Shown: positions 41,781 through 53,335, numbered from the stretch's first letter. The stretch is DNA of 64,000 nucleotides from Piezodorus guildinii (GCA_023052935.1 CM041295.1:17980880-18044879); one strand, 5' to 3'. Numbers and translations: made by a program. The notes: a model not told the origin generated them from the sequence alone.

Positions 41781-42837
41781 AATTTATTTATTATAATCTC
41801 TTTCGTAACACTGTATCACTTACAATACACTTATAATACAATTAACATATGTTTATAACAACTGGCTATTAACTTGTACGTATTTTATTGCATATTAACA
41901 TTTCAACAATCCTGCGCTTCCAACAGCCTACTTTACGTCTATGTTACTAGTACTAATTCGGGAATAATTTATTGATGAGAGAGAGAGTGAGAGAGAGAGA
42001 GAGTTTTATAATAATGTTCTCTTATTAACTTTATAGGGTAGACGATTTCTCGTAATACCGTTATATAACACGTAATAAAAATGATAAGAACGACAATTAA
42101 TAGCTCAAAATTTATTTAATATCTCTCAAACAACTTCCTGAATCTCCAACTCTCTATATGTAGGAGGGAAAAATCAAACACTTTCAAGCTTGAAGCTGAA
42201 AATTGCTCGCTACATGAAGCGCAAAATATCGCTGAGCTGTGCGCGCACCCTTCGGATGCCTGTTGCGATATTGCCCTCTATAATCAACACAGACCTATAA
42301 GCAACAAATGCATAAAATCGTTTATCTTTAAATTATTAAGACCGGCAAGAAGTAAAAATAACTGACCTTATTCTCCCATTCATCATCATTCCTTATTTAA
42401 CTAATTGACGAAAGCGTCTTCCAAATCGATTTCGTAGGTTCTCACATAAATAGTCAATGGAGGGCTAATGGTTTTTAGGGAGTCTTCAATATAGATCACC
42501 ACCTCAACAATTTAGTTTTTCGACCTTAAATAATATATAATCCGAGTAACTGAAATCAATCACGATTGTCCTTAGTCACTGTTTCTATGACCTTTAAGCT
42601 CAGTCTGAATTTAGTACTAACTTTTATAACCGATTATTACAAGAAATCAAATAACTTGTAATTATATTGCTGGGATTTTATAGTAACTTTTTCACAAAAA
42701 TCAAGCCTCATACAGTTATTTATTGACTTTTAGTGTAGCTACAGGTAAAAATTACTGTGTATAATCAATTCAGCACGATGACAATGCATATGAAGCGAAC
42801 CTTGTTTTGTTAACACCCATTCAACAACGGAGTTTGT
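41781..42837. other. Unassigned, with a GA microsatellite
   Basis: (GA)n with one T at about 41974-42003. The stretch 42180-42280 is more GC-rich (GCGCAAAATATCGCTGAGC, GCGCGCACCCTTCGG). No frame, terminal repeat or partner identified. Confidence 0.35.
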
Positions 42838-43217
42838 AATAATACCAAGTATCGCGAGCGGGAACACTTTCATATTTCAATTTTCTGCGGAAATACACGT
42901 TTCGGATTTACTGAGCACAAATAACCCGCAAAAAAATCTTTGTATGTGTGGTAAGTCAAGCTCGGTAACGATACGTAGTACAAATTTGAAATCATATTTT
43001 TAGAATCGTCTATGCCTAAAATGTTACTGTAACTTGTGATAAAATCAAGGAAGCAAACACTTTATAGCGTGCAGTCTGCATCTTTTTCCCGTGTTCTCAT
43101 AAAGGCTCAAACGATTTTGATTAACTCCGCTAAATTTAATGGTATCACTCCAATTTCAATAGTTTGAAAGGGCTTAAATACTGTAATTTTTAATTTGATT
43201 TTTCTAGAGTACCTTTA

Positions 43218-44053
43218 CAAAAGACTGACCTGGAACCCTCATAATCGACTTAAAAGACAAGAGCTCAACAGAAGATACGGACAGTTATATAGACTAATGA
43301 ACAGAACATCACAACTTTCCGTTGGAAACAAACTATTAATTTACAAGACAATTCTCAAACCTATGTGGACCTACGGAATTGAACTACGGGGTACTACTAC
43401 ATTTTCGAACATCAAACGTATCCAATCCTTTCATTCCAAAGTCCTCAGAACAATAGTCAATGCTCCCTATTATGTTACAAACAAGACCTTACACCATGAC
43501 CTTAAGATCCCTTATGTCCTTGATCTCATCCTATAGAAATTCTCAACTTTCCACCAGTAACTAACTCTTCTTCCTAATCCCCTGGCACGATCCCTATCTA
43601 GTACCAACCATCCTTACGACCCTCCTCGTAGGCTGAGGCGGCAGTGGCCGAGAGATCTCTTATAAATACGCAACTGGAGAGCTGGCAAATGGCCAACTTC
43701 TCCACTCATGCCTGAGAGTGTGTGGCCTCAGGCACTCAGTTTCCGCCCTCACTCAGTCTCCACTGGCTAGATTCTAGGATCTCCTGACATTGTGCCTCGG
43801 CATCCATTTCTGGATGCAGAGGTTCGATTCGGAGTTCCCATGGGTAGTATGTAAATATTGTATATAGGTATGAATGTGGCCAAGATTATAATTATTTTAT
43901 TTTATTTTTATTTATTTATTTTCATTTGTTATTGAGGTATTTTATTTTTTGTTTGTTTTACTTTGACATATGGATGATTGACTTCTTTTACTCTAATACT
44001 TATTGCCCAAGATAGTGGCAGATTGTATTACTTCTCAATAAAGCACAGAAAAA
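43218..44053 (+). mobile_element. J2 Jockey-type LINE with target duplication
   Basis: The 11-bp repeat GAGTACCTTTA flanks it (43207-43217, 44054-44064). An open frame reads YKRLTWNPHNRLKRQELNRR, then LYRLMNRTSQLSVGNKLL, IYKTILKPMWTYGIELRG and VTNKTLHHDLKIPYVLDL before a stop. The 3' part has RRLRRQWPRDLL and a 3' UTR of about 400 bp ending TTCTCAATAAAGC. It clearly differs from J1 in sequence and UTR. Confidence 0.85.
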
Positions 44054-44377
44054 GAGTACCTTTAATATCGGAGATAAAAAAAAAATTGACATTTCATGTC
44101 GTTAAATTACACCGGCCTTAATATCTTTTAGGTTTTATTCGTATTGAGAGATTTTATATCCTTTATATTAAAAATTTCATAATTTTAACAACCTTTAATT
44201 CCTTAGAATTGGAATAAGTAACATTTTATTGTTGTTAGTATTGATAAAAAACGACAAGTTGAATAAATTTGATGACCAAATAAAGGAGAAAAGACCAAAA
44301 ATATCTCTTTAGGTTACAATATAAATATGGATGTATCAAATACCGTTCGAAAGCTAAATAATATCAAAAACATTTCA

Positions 44378-44635
44378 GGGGCACCTGTAGCATAGTGGCT
44401 ACCATAACAACCTTCTATGCCCAAGACCTGCAGGTGGCACTAGGATTTTTAAATGGGAAGTAAAAAATCCTTAGTTATGCCCTCCTTCAAGGGGAACATA
44501 AAAAGGTGGTCCGAGCCTCTGTTATGTCAGGTACTAGTTAAGGATCCCTATTCTAATTAAACCTGGATAGGAAAAATTTAGGACTTCCACTGTAGCATAA
44601 AATGACGTTAAATAAATAAACAAGCAATAAAACTT
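44378..44635 (+). mobile_element. SINE C, fuller copy
   Basis: Head CACCTGTAGCATAGTGGCTA (A box) and a worn B box (GCAGGTGGCAC), then TAGGATTTTTAAATGGGAAG, AAAAAATCC, ATGCCCTCCTT and CAGGTACTAGTTAAGGATCC. Ends in an AAATAAATAAA tail. Same order as at 12.51-12.64 kb. Confidence 0.6.
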
Positions 44636-44689
44636 CATTTTATATACAAAACTGTAGGGTAATAGACAATGACAAAAACAGATTTAAGT

Positions 44690-45600
44690 TAAGTGATTTC
44701 TCAAGGCAGTATCCTAGGACCTATTCTTTTCACAGTTTATACAGCTGATATCCCATCCCATCCTACCACTTTCCTTTCTACCTACGCTGATGACACTTGT
44801 GTGTTATCAGTCAATACTGATCCAACTATTGCCTCTCAAACTCTTCAATCCCACATCAGAGACCTCGAAGTGTGGTGTCAGAACTGGATAATTAAAATAA
44901 ATGCCAACAAATCCAACCAAATTACCTTTACCCTTCGTCGTAAACCTATGACATCCTGCCCTACTGTCTCCTTCAATAATACTCCTCTTGTCCTGGTTGA
45001 ACAGATCCGATATCTAGGACTGCACCTTGACAAACGTCTCACTTGGAACCCTCATACAAGACTTAAACGACAAGAAACTGCTCGACGTTTTCGACTACTT
45101 CAACACTTACTAGACAAACGTTCTAATCTTCCACTTAACTACAAAAGACTCATCTACATGACTATCATAAGGCCGATATGGACTTACGGAGTAGAGCTTT
45201 GGGGCTCTACTAAACCATCAAATTCTTCCCGTATCAAATCCCTACAATCCAAAATCCTCAATGCTCCTTACTTTGTCACGAATACACTAATCCATAAAGA
45301 TCTTAATGTTCCGTATGTTGCTGATTTGGCCCGATCTAGATACCATTCCTTTCATGGCAAACTCCATTCCCACCCTAATCTTCTAGTTTCAATCCTTTCT
45401 TCCTCTTCAATTCCTGACAATCCTCCGAGGCGTCTGAAAATGAGATGGCCCCGAGACCTTCTAGTTTAGAACATTTTTAGAGTGCTCCCATTGGGAAGCT
45501 TCTCTACATGTGTTTCATGCCTTTATATATTTCATCTAATTTACTTGTTGTATTCCTGTATACAGTTGTAAATTCCAATAAATAAATTAAAAAAAAAAAA
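44690..45600 (+). mobile_element. J1 LINE, best preserved C-terminal half
   Basis: 5'-truncated in the RT; imperfect TAAGTG repeats on both sides. The open frame is followed by the family 3' UTR: TCCCATTGGGAAGC, TTACTTGTTGTATTCC, ACAGTTGTAAATTCCAATAA and poly(A). Confidence 0.88.
44693..45469 (+). pseudogene. J1 RT C-terminal half, open frame of 258 codons
   Basis: An uninterrupted frame runs through SQGSILGPILFTVYTADIPS, STYADDTCVLSVN (catalytic YADD about residues 31-34), LEVWCQNWIIKINANKS, VEQIRYLGLHLDKRLTWNPH, RLKRQETARRFRLLQHLLD, TIIRPIWTYGVELWGSTKPS and ends PPRRLKMRWPRDLLV. A short deletion removed the LRK before ILNAPYF. No endonuclease or RT N-terminus, so it cannot act. The open frame suggests a recent insertion. 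Confidence 0.85.
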
Positions 45601-45699
45601 AGATAAGTGGTGGTTGTAGATAGTAATTTATGTTGTGGATTTTTTTTGTTAACAATAGTTAAATAAAAGTCATATGTTGCCCAGACCACATTTCTTTTA

Positions 45700-46140
45700 A
45701 TTAAACTGTTTTAGCGTTATTTCCATACTCGGCAGCTTGAAATATTAAAGAATCAAAGAAAATAACCGGACATAGGACGATAAAGAGAAGAATAAGTTGA
45801 TCCTGGAGCGATAAATTGCGACGATTCCAGCTGAGATTTCGGTGCAGGAGGCTGGGACATCCGCTTATCAGATTCCCTCATCGAAGATGTGCCCGTTTGC
45901 CGCCTAGCCTTCGGACTTTATTGACGGCCCACGCGGGCCTGATGAAGGCCCAGTTGCCATTCGAAACTTCGAGAAAAATGGCAATTTGTGCTCTTATCTA
46001 CGGATCTCGCAGACGCCCTTAAAAGCGTGATGGTTATGTACGATGCTCCGGGAGGTGAATCACCTCCGACTCTGCCATAGGAAGTGATCAACACGAAGCT
46101 ATAGCAGTTTAAGGATCTACAGCATTGTCTCTTAAGCACG
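45700..46140. other. GC-rich segment with a hammerhead-like core and small hairpins
   Basis: GGCCC-ACGC-GGGCC (about 45927-45940) overlaps CTGATGA (45939-45945); GAAAC follows at 45963-45967. Helix II is poor and the triplet after GAAAC is TTC, so this is at best a relic. GGAGGTGA-A-TCACCTCC at about 46052 is a strong small hairpin. Overlapping short frames on both strands show no family. Confidence 0.35.
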
Positions 46141-46484
46141 CGAAGTAAATATAGAATTTATATATAGAATATAATATACTTTTATTGCGATCGGGGTCCG
46201 CATACTATATGAGGTACAGAGGGATAGTAGAGCGGACCGGAAAGGAGCAGATTAGAAATTATATATATTATTTTACATAATTTAACTTGCATTGTTAGTT
46301 GTTTTTATTAACATATTTTAGAATTTTGAATCTGGTCTAGTCGTTTTCAACATTGTTATTAGAGGCTACCTGTTTAGTTTATTGATAATAATATTTCTAT
46401 GTTATCTCTGTTTTTTAAAAATTATTAATAATACTACATTTCCAGGATACTAAATTAATATTAAATCATTATAATGACTAAACA

Positions 46485-46516
<32 letters not shown>
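46141..46516. other. Unassigned, ends in (AT)n
   Basis: Nothing recognised before the AT array at 46488-46516. Confidence 0.3.
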
Positions 46517-46519
<3 letters not shown>

Positions 46520-46794
46520 AAAATTTCGAATTCCAGTTTTCGACGGAAATACTCGTTTTAGGGTCTCCTGATAAAAATGACCAAGTCCCGAAAGAAAGTC
46601 TGTGTGTGTCCCTGATTGTGGTAAGTCTAGAACGTAAACGAAATGTCGTACAGCAATTTTTTTTTTTTTTTTAATTATATTTTATTGAAATTTACAACTG
46701 TATACTACAATACACCAAGTAAATATGCAGATAAAGGTATGTACATGAAAAAGGTGAAGAGAAACTGCCCATTGGCAGCACTCTAGTAATCAAT

Positions 46795-48178
46795 CTAAAC
46801 AAGAAGGTCTCGAGGCCATCTTCTCTTCAGACGCCTCGGTGGCTTATCAGGGATTGTAGAGGAGGCAAGGTTTGAAACTAGTGGATTAGAGTGGGAATGG
46901 AGTTTGTCATGGAAGGAATGATACCTGGTACGGGTCAAATCGGCTACATACGGAACTTGGAGGTCTTTATGAATGATTTTGTTCGTGACAAAGTAAGGAG
47001 CGTTGAGGATTTTACGAAGGATTTTGGATTGTAAGGATTGGATACAGGAAGAATTGGATGGTTTAGTAGAGCCCCATAGCTCAACTCCGTAGGTCCAGAT
47101 AGGCCTTATGATTGTCATGTAAATGAGTTTTTTGTATTTAAGTGAAAGGTTAGAGCGTCTGTCTAGTAAGTGTTGGAGTAGCCGAAAACGTCGAGCAGTT
47201 TCTTGTCTTTTCAGTCTTGTATGCGGATTCCATGTAAGGCGTTTGTCAAGCAGGAGTCCTAAATAGCGGATCTGTTCAACCGGGACAAGCGGAATATCAT
47301 TAAAGGAAACTGTAGGGCAGGATTTCATAGGTTTTCGACGAAGGGTAAAGGTAATTTGGAATTGATTTTAATTCTCCAATTCTGACACCATACCTCAAGG
47401 TCTCTGATGTGGGATTGGAGAGTTTGAGAGGCGATACTAGGATCATTATGAACTGATAGCACGCATGTGTCATCGGCATAGGTAGAAAGGAATGTGTTGG
47501 GATATCAGCTGTATAAACTGTGTAAAGGATGGGTCCCAGAATGCTGCCCTGAGGAACACCAGCAGACTGGGTAAAAAGAGATGAATAGGAGCGATTGTGG
47601 TTTATTTTGAAGGATCTGTCGGAGAGGTAGGACTCGATGATTAGAAAGTATGTTGGAGGAAGGAATTTACGGAGTTTATACAGCAGTCCTGGGTGCCTGA
47701 CTCGAGCGAAGGCCTGTTCTACGTCGAGAAAGGCTCCCGTCCAGTAAAATCCACGCTCCAATGCAGACGAGACCACATCCACCACACGGTGAAATTGCTG
47801 GATGGTGGAGTGGGAAGTACGGAACCCAAACTGGTGGTCTGGGATTTTGTGATATGATTCTAGGATAGGGTATAGTCTTTTTAGGAGGAGTCTTTCTAGG
47901 ATTTTACCCATGATGGGTAAAAGAGAAATAGGACGGTAAGAAGAAGGGAGATCCAGTGACTTTTTGGGTTTGGGGATCATTTTAACTACAGCTAATTTCC
48001 AGGATTGAGGATAGTATGTAGTGCGGAGTACGGAATTGTAAATATATGTTAGGAATAGAATGGCTTTTCTAGGAAGTTGCTTAAGGATTTGGGCAGTGAT
48101 TAAATCGTGTCCGAGAGGTAATTTGTGGATTAAGTTTAAAATTTCTGAGGGATGAAATGCCTTAGGAGGAAGGGCCAA
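46795..48178 (-). pseudogene. J1 reverse transcriptase, frameshifted at the active site
   Basis: The first frame (48178 to 47300) gives LGHDLITAQILKQLPRKAIL, SSYRPISLLPIMGKILERLL, FGFRTSHST, GAFLDVEQAFARVRH and SAGVPQGSILGPILYTVYTA. It then loses frame right at the YADD box, whose codons are still present in another frame near 47475. The second frame (47328 to 46795) gives the C-terminal half ending RRWPRDLLV. Jockey-clade RT; inactive. Confidence 0.88.
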
Positions 48179-49010
48179 CTAGAGTGGGATATCCAGTTCT
48201 GCTTCAACGAATTCCAGGTGATGCGGATTAAAGATTTCAGGATGCGGATTAATTGTTTTAAAAAGATGCTGAGCGAATATTTGGGATTTCTCTTCATCAG
48301 ATCGTGTCCAGGATTGAGATTCATTAAGGAGAGGATGGTTAAAATCTTTGAAGTTTAGTAGTTTCTTAGTAGTAGTCCATAGTGATCTGTCAGTAGTAGT
48401 GAGTTTTTCAGTCATGTTCAGCACGTTTTGAATTTTGAATTGTCTTATTTCCGATTTTAGTTTGTTAGTTAATTTAGTGTAATATGTTTTGTCTGCTGGG
48501 TACCTAGTCCTATACCACTTTGATCTTGCTCTACGTTTTTCCCTTATCAAGATGCGAATGTGCTGTGGCACGTTAGTTTGTTGAGGGTTGTTAATGTTGG
48601 TGTTGTTGTTTGTACTGTTGTCGAATATACTGTCACTTATTGATTCTGTAAGTTTTCGTACAGCACAGTCAATAACTATTTTAGTCTTTAGTGGAATTGT
48701 CAAGTCCAATTTTGTTTCCAAGTCTATCCGAAAGCCGTCCCAGTCCACTCGTCCAAAGATTAGTTTAGGAGAGGTTGGTGTAGGAACAAATCTTGAATGT
48801 AAGGAAAGCAGAACTGAACTGTGGTCTGATGATAGGTCATTCAAGAAATTAACTGTTGTTTGCGAGGAGGAAAGCTGAGAGGTGACAAATATGTCAAGGA
48901 TATCAGGACGTTTTTTGGGTGAAGTAGGCCAGTGTAGGTAGGATTCTTGGGAGAGAGGATAGAATAACTATTTGAGGTTGAGAGACTAGAAAGGATATTA
49001 CCACGGGTGT
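48179..49010 (-). pseudogene. J1 endonuclease C-terminus and EN-RT spacer
   Basis: The frame from 48844 begins NDLSSDHSSVLLSL, the SDH catalytic block at the end of the APE endonuclease, here with the aspartate kept. About 190 residues of spacer follow with RILIREKRRARSKWYRTRYP and DRSLWTTTKKLL, the usual Jockey linker. Codons upstream to 49010 give KRPDILDIFVTSQLS, the preceding endonuclease block. Confidence 0.8.
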
Positions 49011-49673
49011 TGGATCGTACAGAACTTAAATTTCATATTTAGGACAACTATACGCCCGAAATGTTACAGCAACTCTTTCGTCAAAATATGCTTACCAGAA
49101 AAGCCACTTTGTACCATGTATTTTTCCCCATTTTACAATTTTCTCAAAAACGGCTCTAACGAGTTTGATTAAACTCAGTATATTGAAGTAAAATATAATG
49201 CGCTTAAGTATGATGTAGGTTTCATTTCTATTAAAATAGTCTCATGGGATTTAAATGCCGATATTTTAAATATTTTTCCTCTAAACTACCTTTAATTTTG
49301 AACATTCAAAAAGATTAACTATATCATCTAAATAACATTTATGAAAGACGGCTAAATATACTAGTTGAACGAATTTGATGACCAACTAAACGATAAAAGT
49401 GCAAATAAAAAATTTTTTATTGTAATTTTTAATTTTTTTATAATAATAATAGTAATATTAACGTATAATATACCGTTAGAAAAAGAAAGATTTTACAAAA
49501 AGTATTATCTTATACACAAAGTTTTAACAGGTAATATAAAGTGACGAATAGGGAATAAACTTATCACTGATTAACAATTTAATATAGTTATATTATTTAT
49601 TCCAAATTATATGTTTCCAATGAAAAGCAACTTAAATTTTTTTTTCGAATTGAAGTCTATTTAATAATTTTTA

Positions 49674-49923
49674 TCTTAAAGTGAGACTGGTTGACTGTGG
49701 GTGCATATGGGAGAAGTATGCATTGTATATATTTCTTTTACTTATCATCTTTATATATTGTATTCTACTATTGCACTATTGTATGATATGTTGTATCTTT
49801 GGGATTTTTTTTTTATAGACCTGAAGAAGGCCTATAATTTAGGCCGAAACGTCGGCGCTAGTAAATGAATTTTATACTTAATTGTGCGTTATTTTTACTC
49901 CACCCTGGACTAACTTCCCCCAC
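49674..49923 (+). mobile_element. Complete short hammerhead element in HL
   Basis: 250 bp flanked by a 13-bp repeat with one mismatch (TTAATAATTTTTA at 49661-49673, TTAATAGTTTTTA at 49924-49936). It has about 145 bp of AT-rich sequence, the hammerhead, then about 75 bp ending ACTCCACCCTGGACTAAC and TTCCCCCA. That ending is shared with the foldback element at 2.86 kb. No coding. The target duplication implies it moves as its own unit. Confidence 0.75.
49812..49866 (+). ncRNA. Hammerhead ribozyme core (HHR5)
   Basis: CTGAAGA (49821-49827) fits CUGANGA. Helix II is a perfect 6-bp GGCCTA/TAGGCC with loop TAATT. Then GAAAC (49846-49850) and the preferred cleavage triplet GTC (49851-49853). Helix I is weak: one C-G next to the core, then TAG/CTA across an internal loop. 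The best core of the set in helix II and triplet. Confidence 0.75.
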
Positions 49924-50029
49924 TTAATAGTTTTTAAATCGATTTCAACAGTCGAGGTAAGTGAAAGTAGTGTGTTGCCCGAACCAGATTTTTTAAATTT
50001 TATATATACCTATATTTTTTTTTTGTTTA

Positions 50030-50175
50030 AAATTAGTTGTTATTTACCTTTAATTCGCTGTATTTATGTACTTTACTTTATAGATGGATATGCTATCTTT
50101 ATCTGTATCATTTATGTAATTTTTATGTAATACTAAGTCCCAGAATATTTTTTTATTTTTTTTATTCTATTCTAC
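50030..50175 (+). mobile_element. R2-family LINE 3' tail, scrap
   Basis: ACTAAGTCCCAGAATA, then T-rich sequence and TATTCTATTCTA, is the R2 terminus with the left half of the hairpin lost. Confidence 0.45.
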
Positions 50176-50567
50176 TTTCCATTTCCATTCAAGCAATGCT
50201 ATAGCTAATTAAGGAATATTTATAGTTAATTGCTTGCACTATAATGTTGAAACTCAGGTGAAGTTTCTTGTCATTTGATTCTTGCATGAGTATTCCGTGT
50301 TAAGCTGTCGAGCCGCCGCCTGTGCATCTCCTGTACACGGATACACAATAAACCACTTAAAATGGAGGAGGGTATGATGACCTGGCTATTGCTTCTATGA
50401 ACTATTTAGATCTAGTTCTTCTATTAGTGCAATAAACTGAGTTACTTAAGCTAGTAAAAGTTTATACATCTGAATTAAATACATAATTTTATCCATTAAC
50501 AAAGGATCTAGGGCTGGGAAAAGACATATCATATCTAAAAGTCATTATGCCTCTATATTTAAAAAAA
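50176..50567. other. Unassigned
   Basis: Near 50260-50310 a few bases resemble J1 (GAAGTTTCTTGTCATTTGAT, ATGAGTATTCCGTGTTAAG); too little to call. Rest unexplained. Confidence 0.3.
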
Positions 50568-52662
50568 TCTGGTGAGGGCAACACACGACTTTCACTTATC
50601 TTCGTTATTAAAAGCAATTTGAAATTATTTAAATACATTTACAAGAATTAATCACATTAAGTTGCAATATAAATTAGACAAGCTGTCACTATTCCTAACC
50701 ATCCTCTATCTTCCTCTATCATCCTCTATCGGCAGGTGTGGCCCAGGGTTCAAGCATTTCTCCTCTTCTTTTTAATTGTTATATCAACGACCTTCCCAAC
50801 TCTATCCATCACTGTTCCCACCACCTATACGCTGACGATTTCCAGATCTATTTGTCCTTCTCTCCTTCCGATTCACTAGTAGCATTTGCTAATATTCAGG
50901 AAGACCTGGATGGAATCTGTGCCTGGGCAACCTTAAATAAACTAATGCTAAATCCTATGAAAACTCAGGCCATCCTAATTGGTTCCAATTCCCTTCTCAG
51001 ATCCTATACCACGTTTCCGAGTCTCACCTTAAATGGTCATCCAATCACCTTCACTTCCTCTGTCAAAAACCTGGGCATTACCATGGACCAAACCCTTTCC
51101 TGGAAACCTCATATCGCCCAAATTTCCCGAAGAACAATAAGTACCCTGAAATACTTCAATCGCTCCCGCCATCTTCTTCCACCTTCCATCCGTAATCTCC
51201 TTGTATCCGCACTTATTTTCCCCCACTTTGACTATTGCTGCTTAGTATATGGTGGCCTCCCGACGATGCTTGAGGACAGGCTAAAACGCATCATGAACAT
51301 ATTTTTAAGATTTGTCCTCTGCACTCCGAAGAGGTCTCATGTAACCCATTTTTACGGCGAGTTAAAGTGGCTCCTTCCCGAATCCGCAGACAATATTTCC
51401 TAGGATCATACCTTTACCAAATCATTAGATCCCAACACCCTCCATACATTCATAGTCTCCTACAGTTTAAATCTTCAGTCCACACTCTTGAAACAAGATC
51501 GCGCCATTCCGACCTTTACTTTCCTACCCATAGAACTAAAACTTTTGATCGTTCCTTCCTGGTCCGCTCCTCTATTTTCTGGAATTCTCTACCTACCCAT
51601 ATTCGCCATGCTGCCTCTCTCTCCTCATTCAAATTCCAACTTTTCCAATATCTTTTATTATCCCAAAAAGACGCTTAAGTACACTGATTCTTTTGTTCCT
51701 AATATCACACTTGAAAGAAAAGTAATATATGTTCTTTATTGAAACGCTGTTATATTTTAATTTATTTTTAATTTTGATCAACCCAATATTTTTCAAGAAC
51801 TGTTTTTATTTTATTTTATCATAAATATTTTTTTTGTTTTTAAATATTTTTTATATATATGTTTGTGGATATTCGTGTGTGATATGAAGACTCGAATTAA
51901 CCCATCTGTGTAATAAGTAATTAATTCTGTTCCTTCTGTCTGTTAGCCAGACATGTTTTATATTTAAATTGTACAATTCTGTTATTCTTAGGGGACCCAG
52001 TCCCAGAATAAAAATTATTTTCTATTCTATTCTATTCTATTCTATAAACGTGTGATTTATTAAATTATCTATTATATTATTATCTACGACAATCAGTTAG
52101 TTTTATCGGCTTTCCATCACTCTCGGTTAACTTTTAATATAAGATAATATTTTTTTTGTAAAATCTTTAGCACCCCAACGGTATATTATACATCTATATT
52201 ACTGTTTTTATGTCCAAAAACTCAAAAATTGTATAAAAAAATATGTTTGCTACTTTTTCCTATAGTTGTATGTTGAGTTCATTCAAATTGTATATTTATC
52301 CGTTTTTTTATCTACGTGTATGATAAAAAGATGATATGGGGATTTTTATAAAATCTACAAAATATACTTTAGAAAAAGGACATTTAAAAATTCGTCATTT
52401 AAACGCTGTCAGAATATTTCTATCAGAATGAAAGCTACATGATATTTAATTTTATATCGATATAGAGAGTTGAATCAAAACCGTTAGAGCCGTTTTTGAG
52501 ATAATCGTAAAAAGGCACAAAATGCATGTTATAAAGTGGCTCTTCTGATTAGCTTATTTTGATGAAAAAGTTGCTGTAACATCTCGGTTATAGTTTAACG
52601 GATATAGTTGTGATAAATATGAAATTGAAATTTCATACGACTTTTCAGGTATGTAAAAGTGA
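50568..52662 (-). mobile_element. HL element split by an R2 LINE
   Basis: 3' part of the element at 50568-50673 (TCTGGTGAGGGCAACACACG, ACTTTCACTTATC), body at 52044-52662 (ATCTATTATATTATTATCTA, CCCCAACGGTATATTATACA, CGTTTTTGAGATAATCG, GTGGCTCTTCTGATTAGC), ending in a worn TGTAAAAGTGAAAA. Confidence 0.75.
50674..52043 (+). mobile_element. R2-family LINE, 5'-truncated
   Basis: RT codons from AGVAQGSSISPLLF onward. The open frame 50738-51403 contains YADD (50828-50839) and KNLGITMDQTLSWKPHIAQI. One frameshift near 51375, then 51367-51678 with LETRSRHSDLYFPTHRTKTF. The 3' end has GCCAGACATG, the hairpin GGGAC-CCA-GTCCC (51992-52004), AGAATAAA and a (TATTC)n tail. Closely related to the 34.6-kb copy. 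Confidence 0.88.
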
Positions 52663-52729
52663 AAATTCGTTCAACGCTGCCGGATAATTGAAACAGAATG
52701 GAACCTACATGATATTAAATTTTACATCG

Positions 52730-52732
<3 letters not shown>

Positions 52733-52764
<32 letters not shown>
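52733..52764. repeat. (AT)n array
   Basis: About 15 AT units directly before the LTR-like repeat. Confidence 0.9.
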
Positions 52765-52766
<2 letters not shown>

Positions 52767-53335
52767 AATGTATTTAGGATACTGAAGGGAGTTCATCATT
52801 AAATAATTTTAATATTAAACAATTAAAGATAACGAACCTTTGTCGGCAAAACATCAAAAGACGTTTACCGCCATGAGGCCCCCCAGCAATATGTACCTCG
52901 GGAAACTTCCTAGACACTAGGACAAAGGACTCCCGGCTTGGGGCACTTCACAGATCAGCCCTGCCCGAGGTGACGACGATGAGGAGAAGTTTCGAAAAGG
53001 TCAGTCAAGTGCTATAATCAAGAAGATGTGAGTCGGGTTCCATCTAGAAGAAGAGATGTCCGTCTGGGGGTCAGAGAGAGCAGCTGGAGAGCTGAGAGCC
53101 TAGAACGAACGCCTGAGACAATTTCCACCTCCGCCAGCCGACAAAGTGTCAGAAGGTAATCTTTTATTGTAATATTGTTTGGCAAGATCAACTATAAAAA
53201 TTCCCTCAGTATTCTCAACCATTGTGTAAATATATTATATATGTTTAAGTTAATGTAAATAATAATGTCATTTATTAAAACACGTCTAATTTAATCTTAC
53301 CCTGCATTCCGCCTACTGGGATTTGCGGACAATAA
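52765..53335 (+). repeat. LTR-like repeat, copy 2
   Basis: Same order as the 29.4-kb copy, with a deletion of about 25 bp in the AAGAAGAGGGG part. Ends near CCGCCTACTGGGATTTGCGG. Confidence 0.45.

Larger units (their letters stand above)
42838..45690 (+). mobile_element. HL element split by three retroelements
   Basis: Four pieces of one HL copy in the right order: 42838-43217, 44054-44377, 44640-44689 and about 45600-45690. They start at ATCGCGAGCGGGAACACTTT, pass TATGCCTAAAATGTTACTG, TGATGACCAAATAAAGGAG, ATACCGTTCGAAAGC, ATATACAAAACTGTAGGG and end AAAGTCATATGTTGCCCAGACC. The gaps hold J2, SINE C and J1. Confidence 0.7.
46654..49014 (-). mobile_element. J1 LINE, longest copy
   Basis: 2.36 kb, 5'-truncated within the endonuclease. 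The repeat TCGTACAG is present at 46646-46653 and 49015-49022. Poly(T) at the left is the element poly(A). On the minus strand the order is end of endonuclease, spacer, RT, C-terminal region, 3' UTR. Frame breaks lie near 48180, 47500 and 47310. Confidence 0.9.
46517..49988 (+). mobile_element. HL element split by J1 and a hammerhead element
   Basis: Pieces: 46517-46653 (TTTCGAATTCCAGTTTTCGA, TGTGTGTGTCCCTG, GGTAAGTCTAGAACG), 49015-49673 (GCCCGAAATGTTACAGCAAC, AAAGCCACTTTGTACC, TATAATATACCGTTAGAAA) and 49924-49988 (ATCGATTTCAACAGTCGAGG, TAAGTGAAAG, GTTGCCCGAACCAGA). Removing both insertions leaves a normal-length HL copy. The extreme 5' tip is lost in the AT array. Confidence 0.8.
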
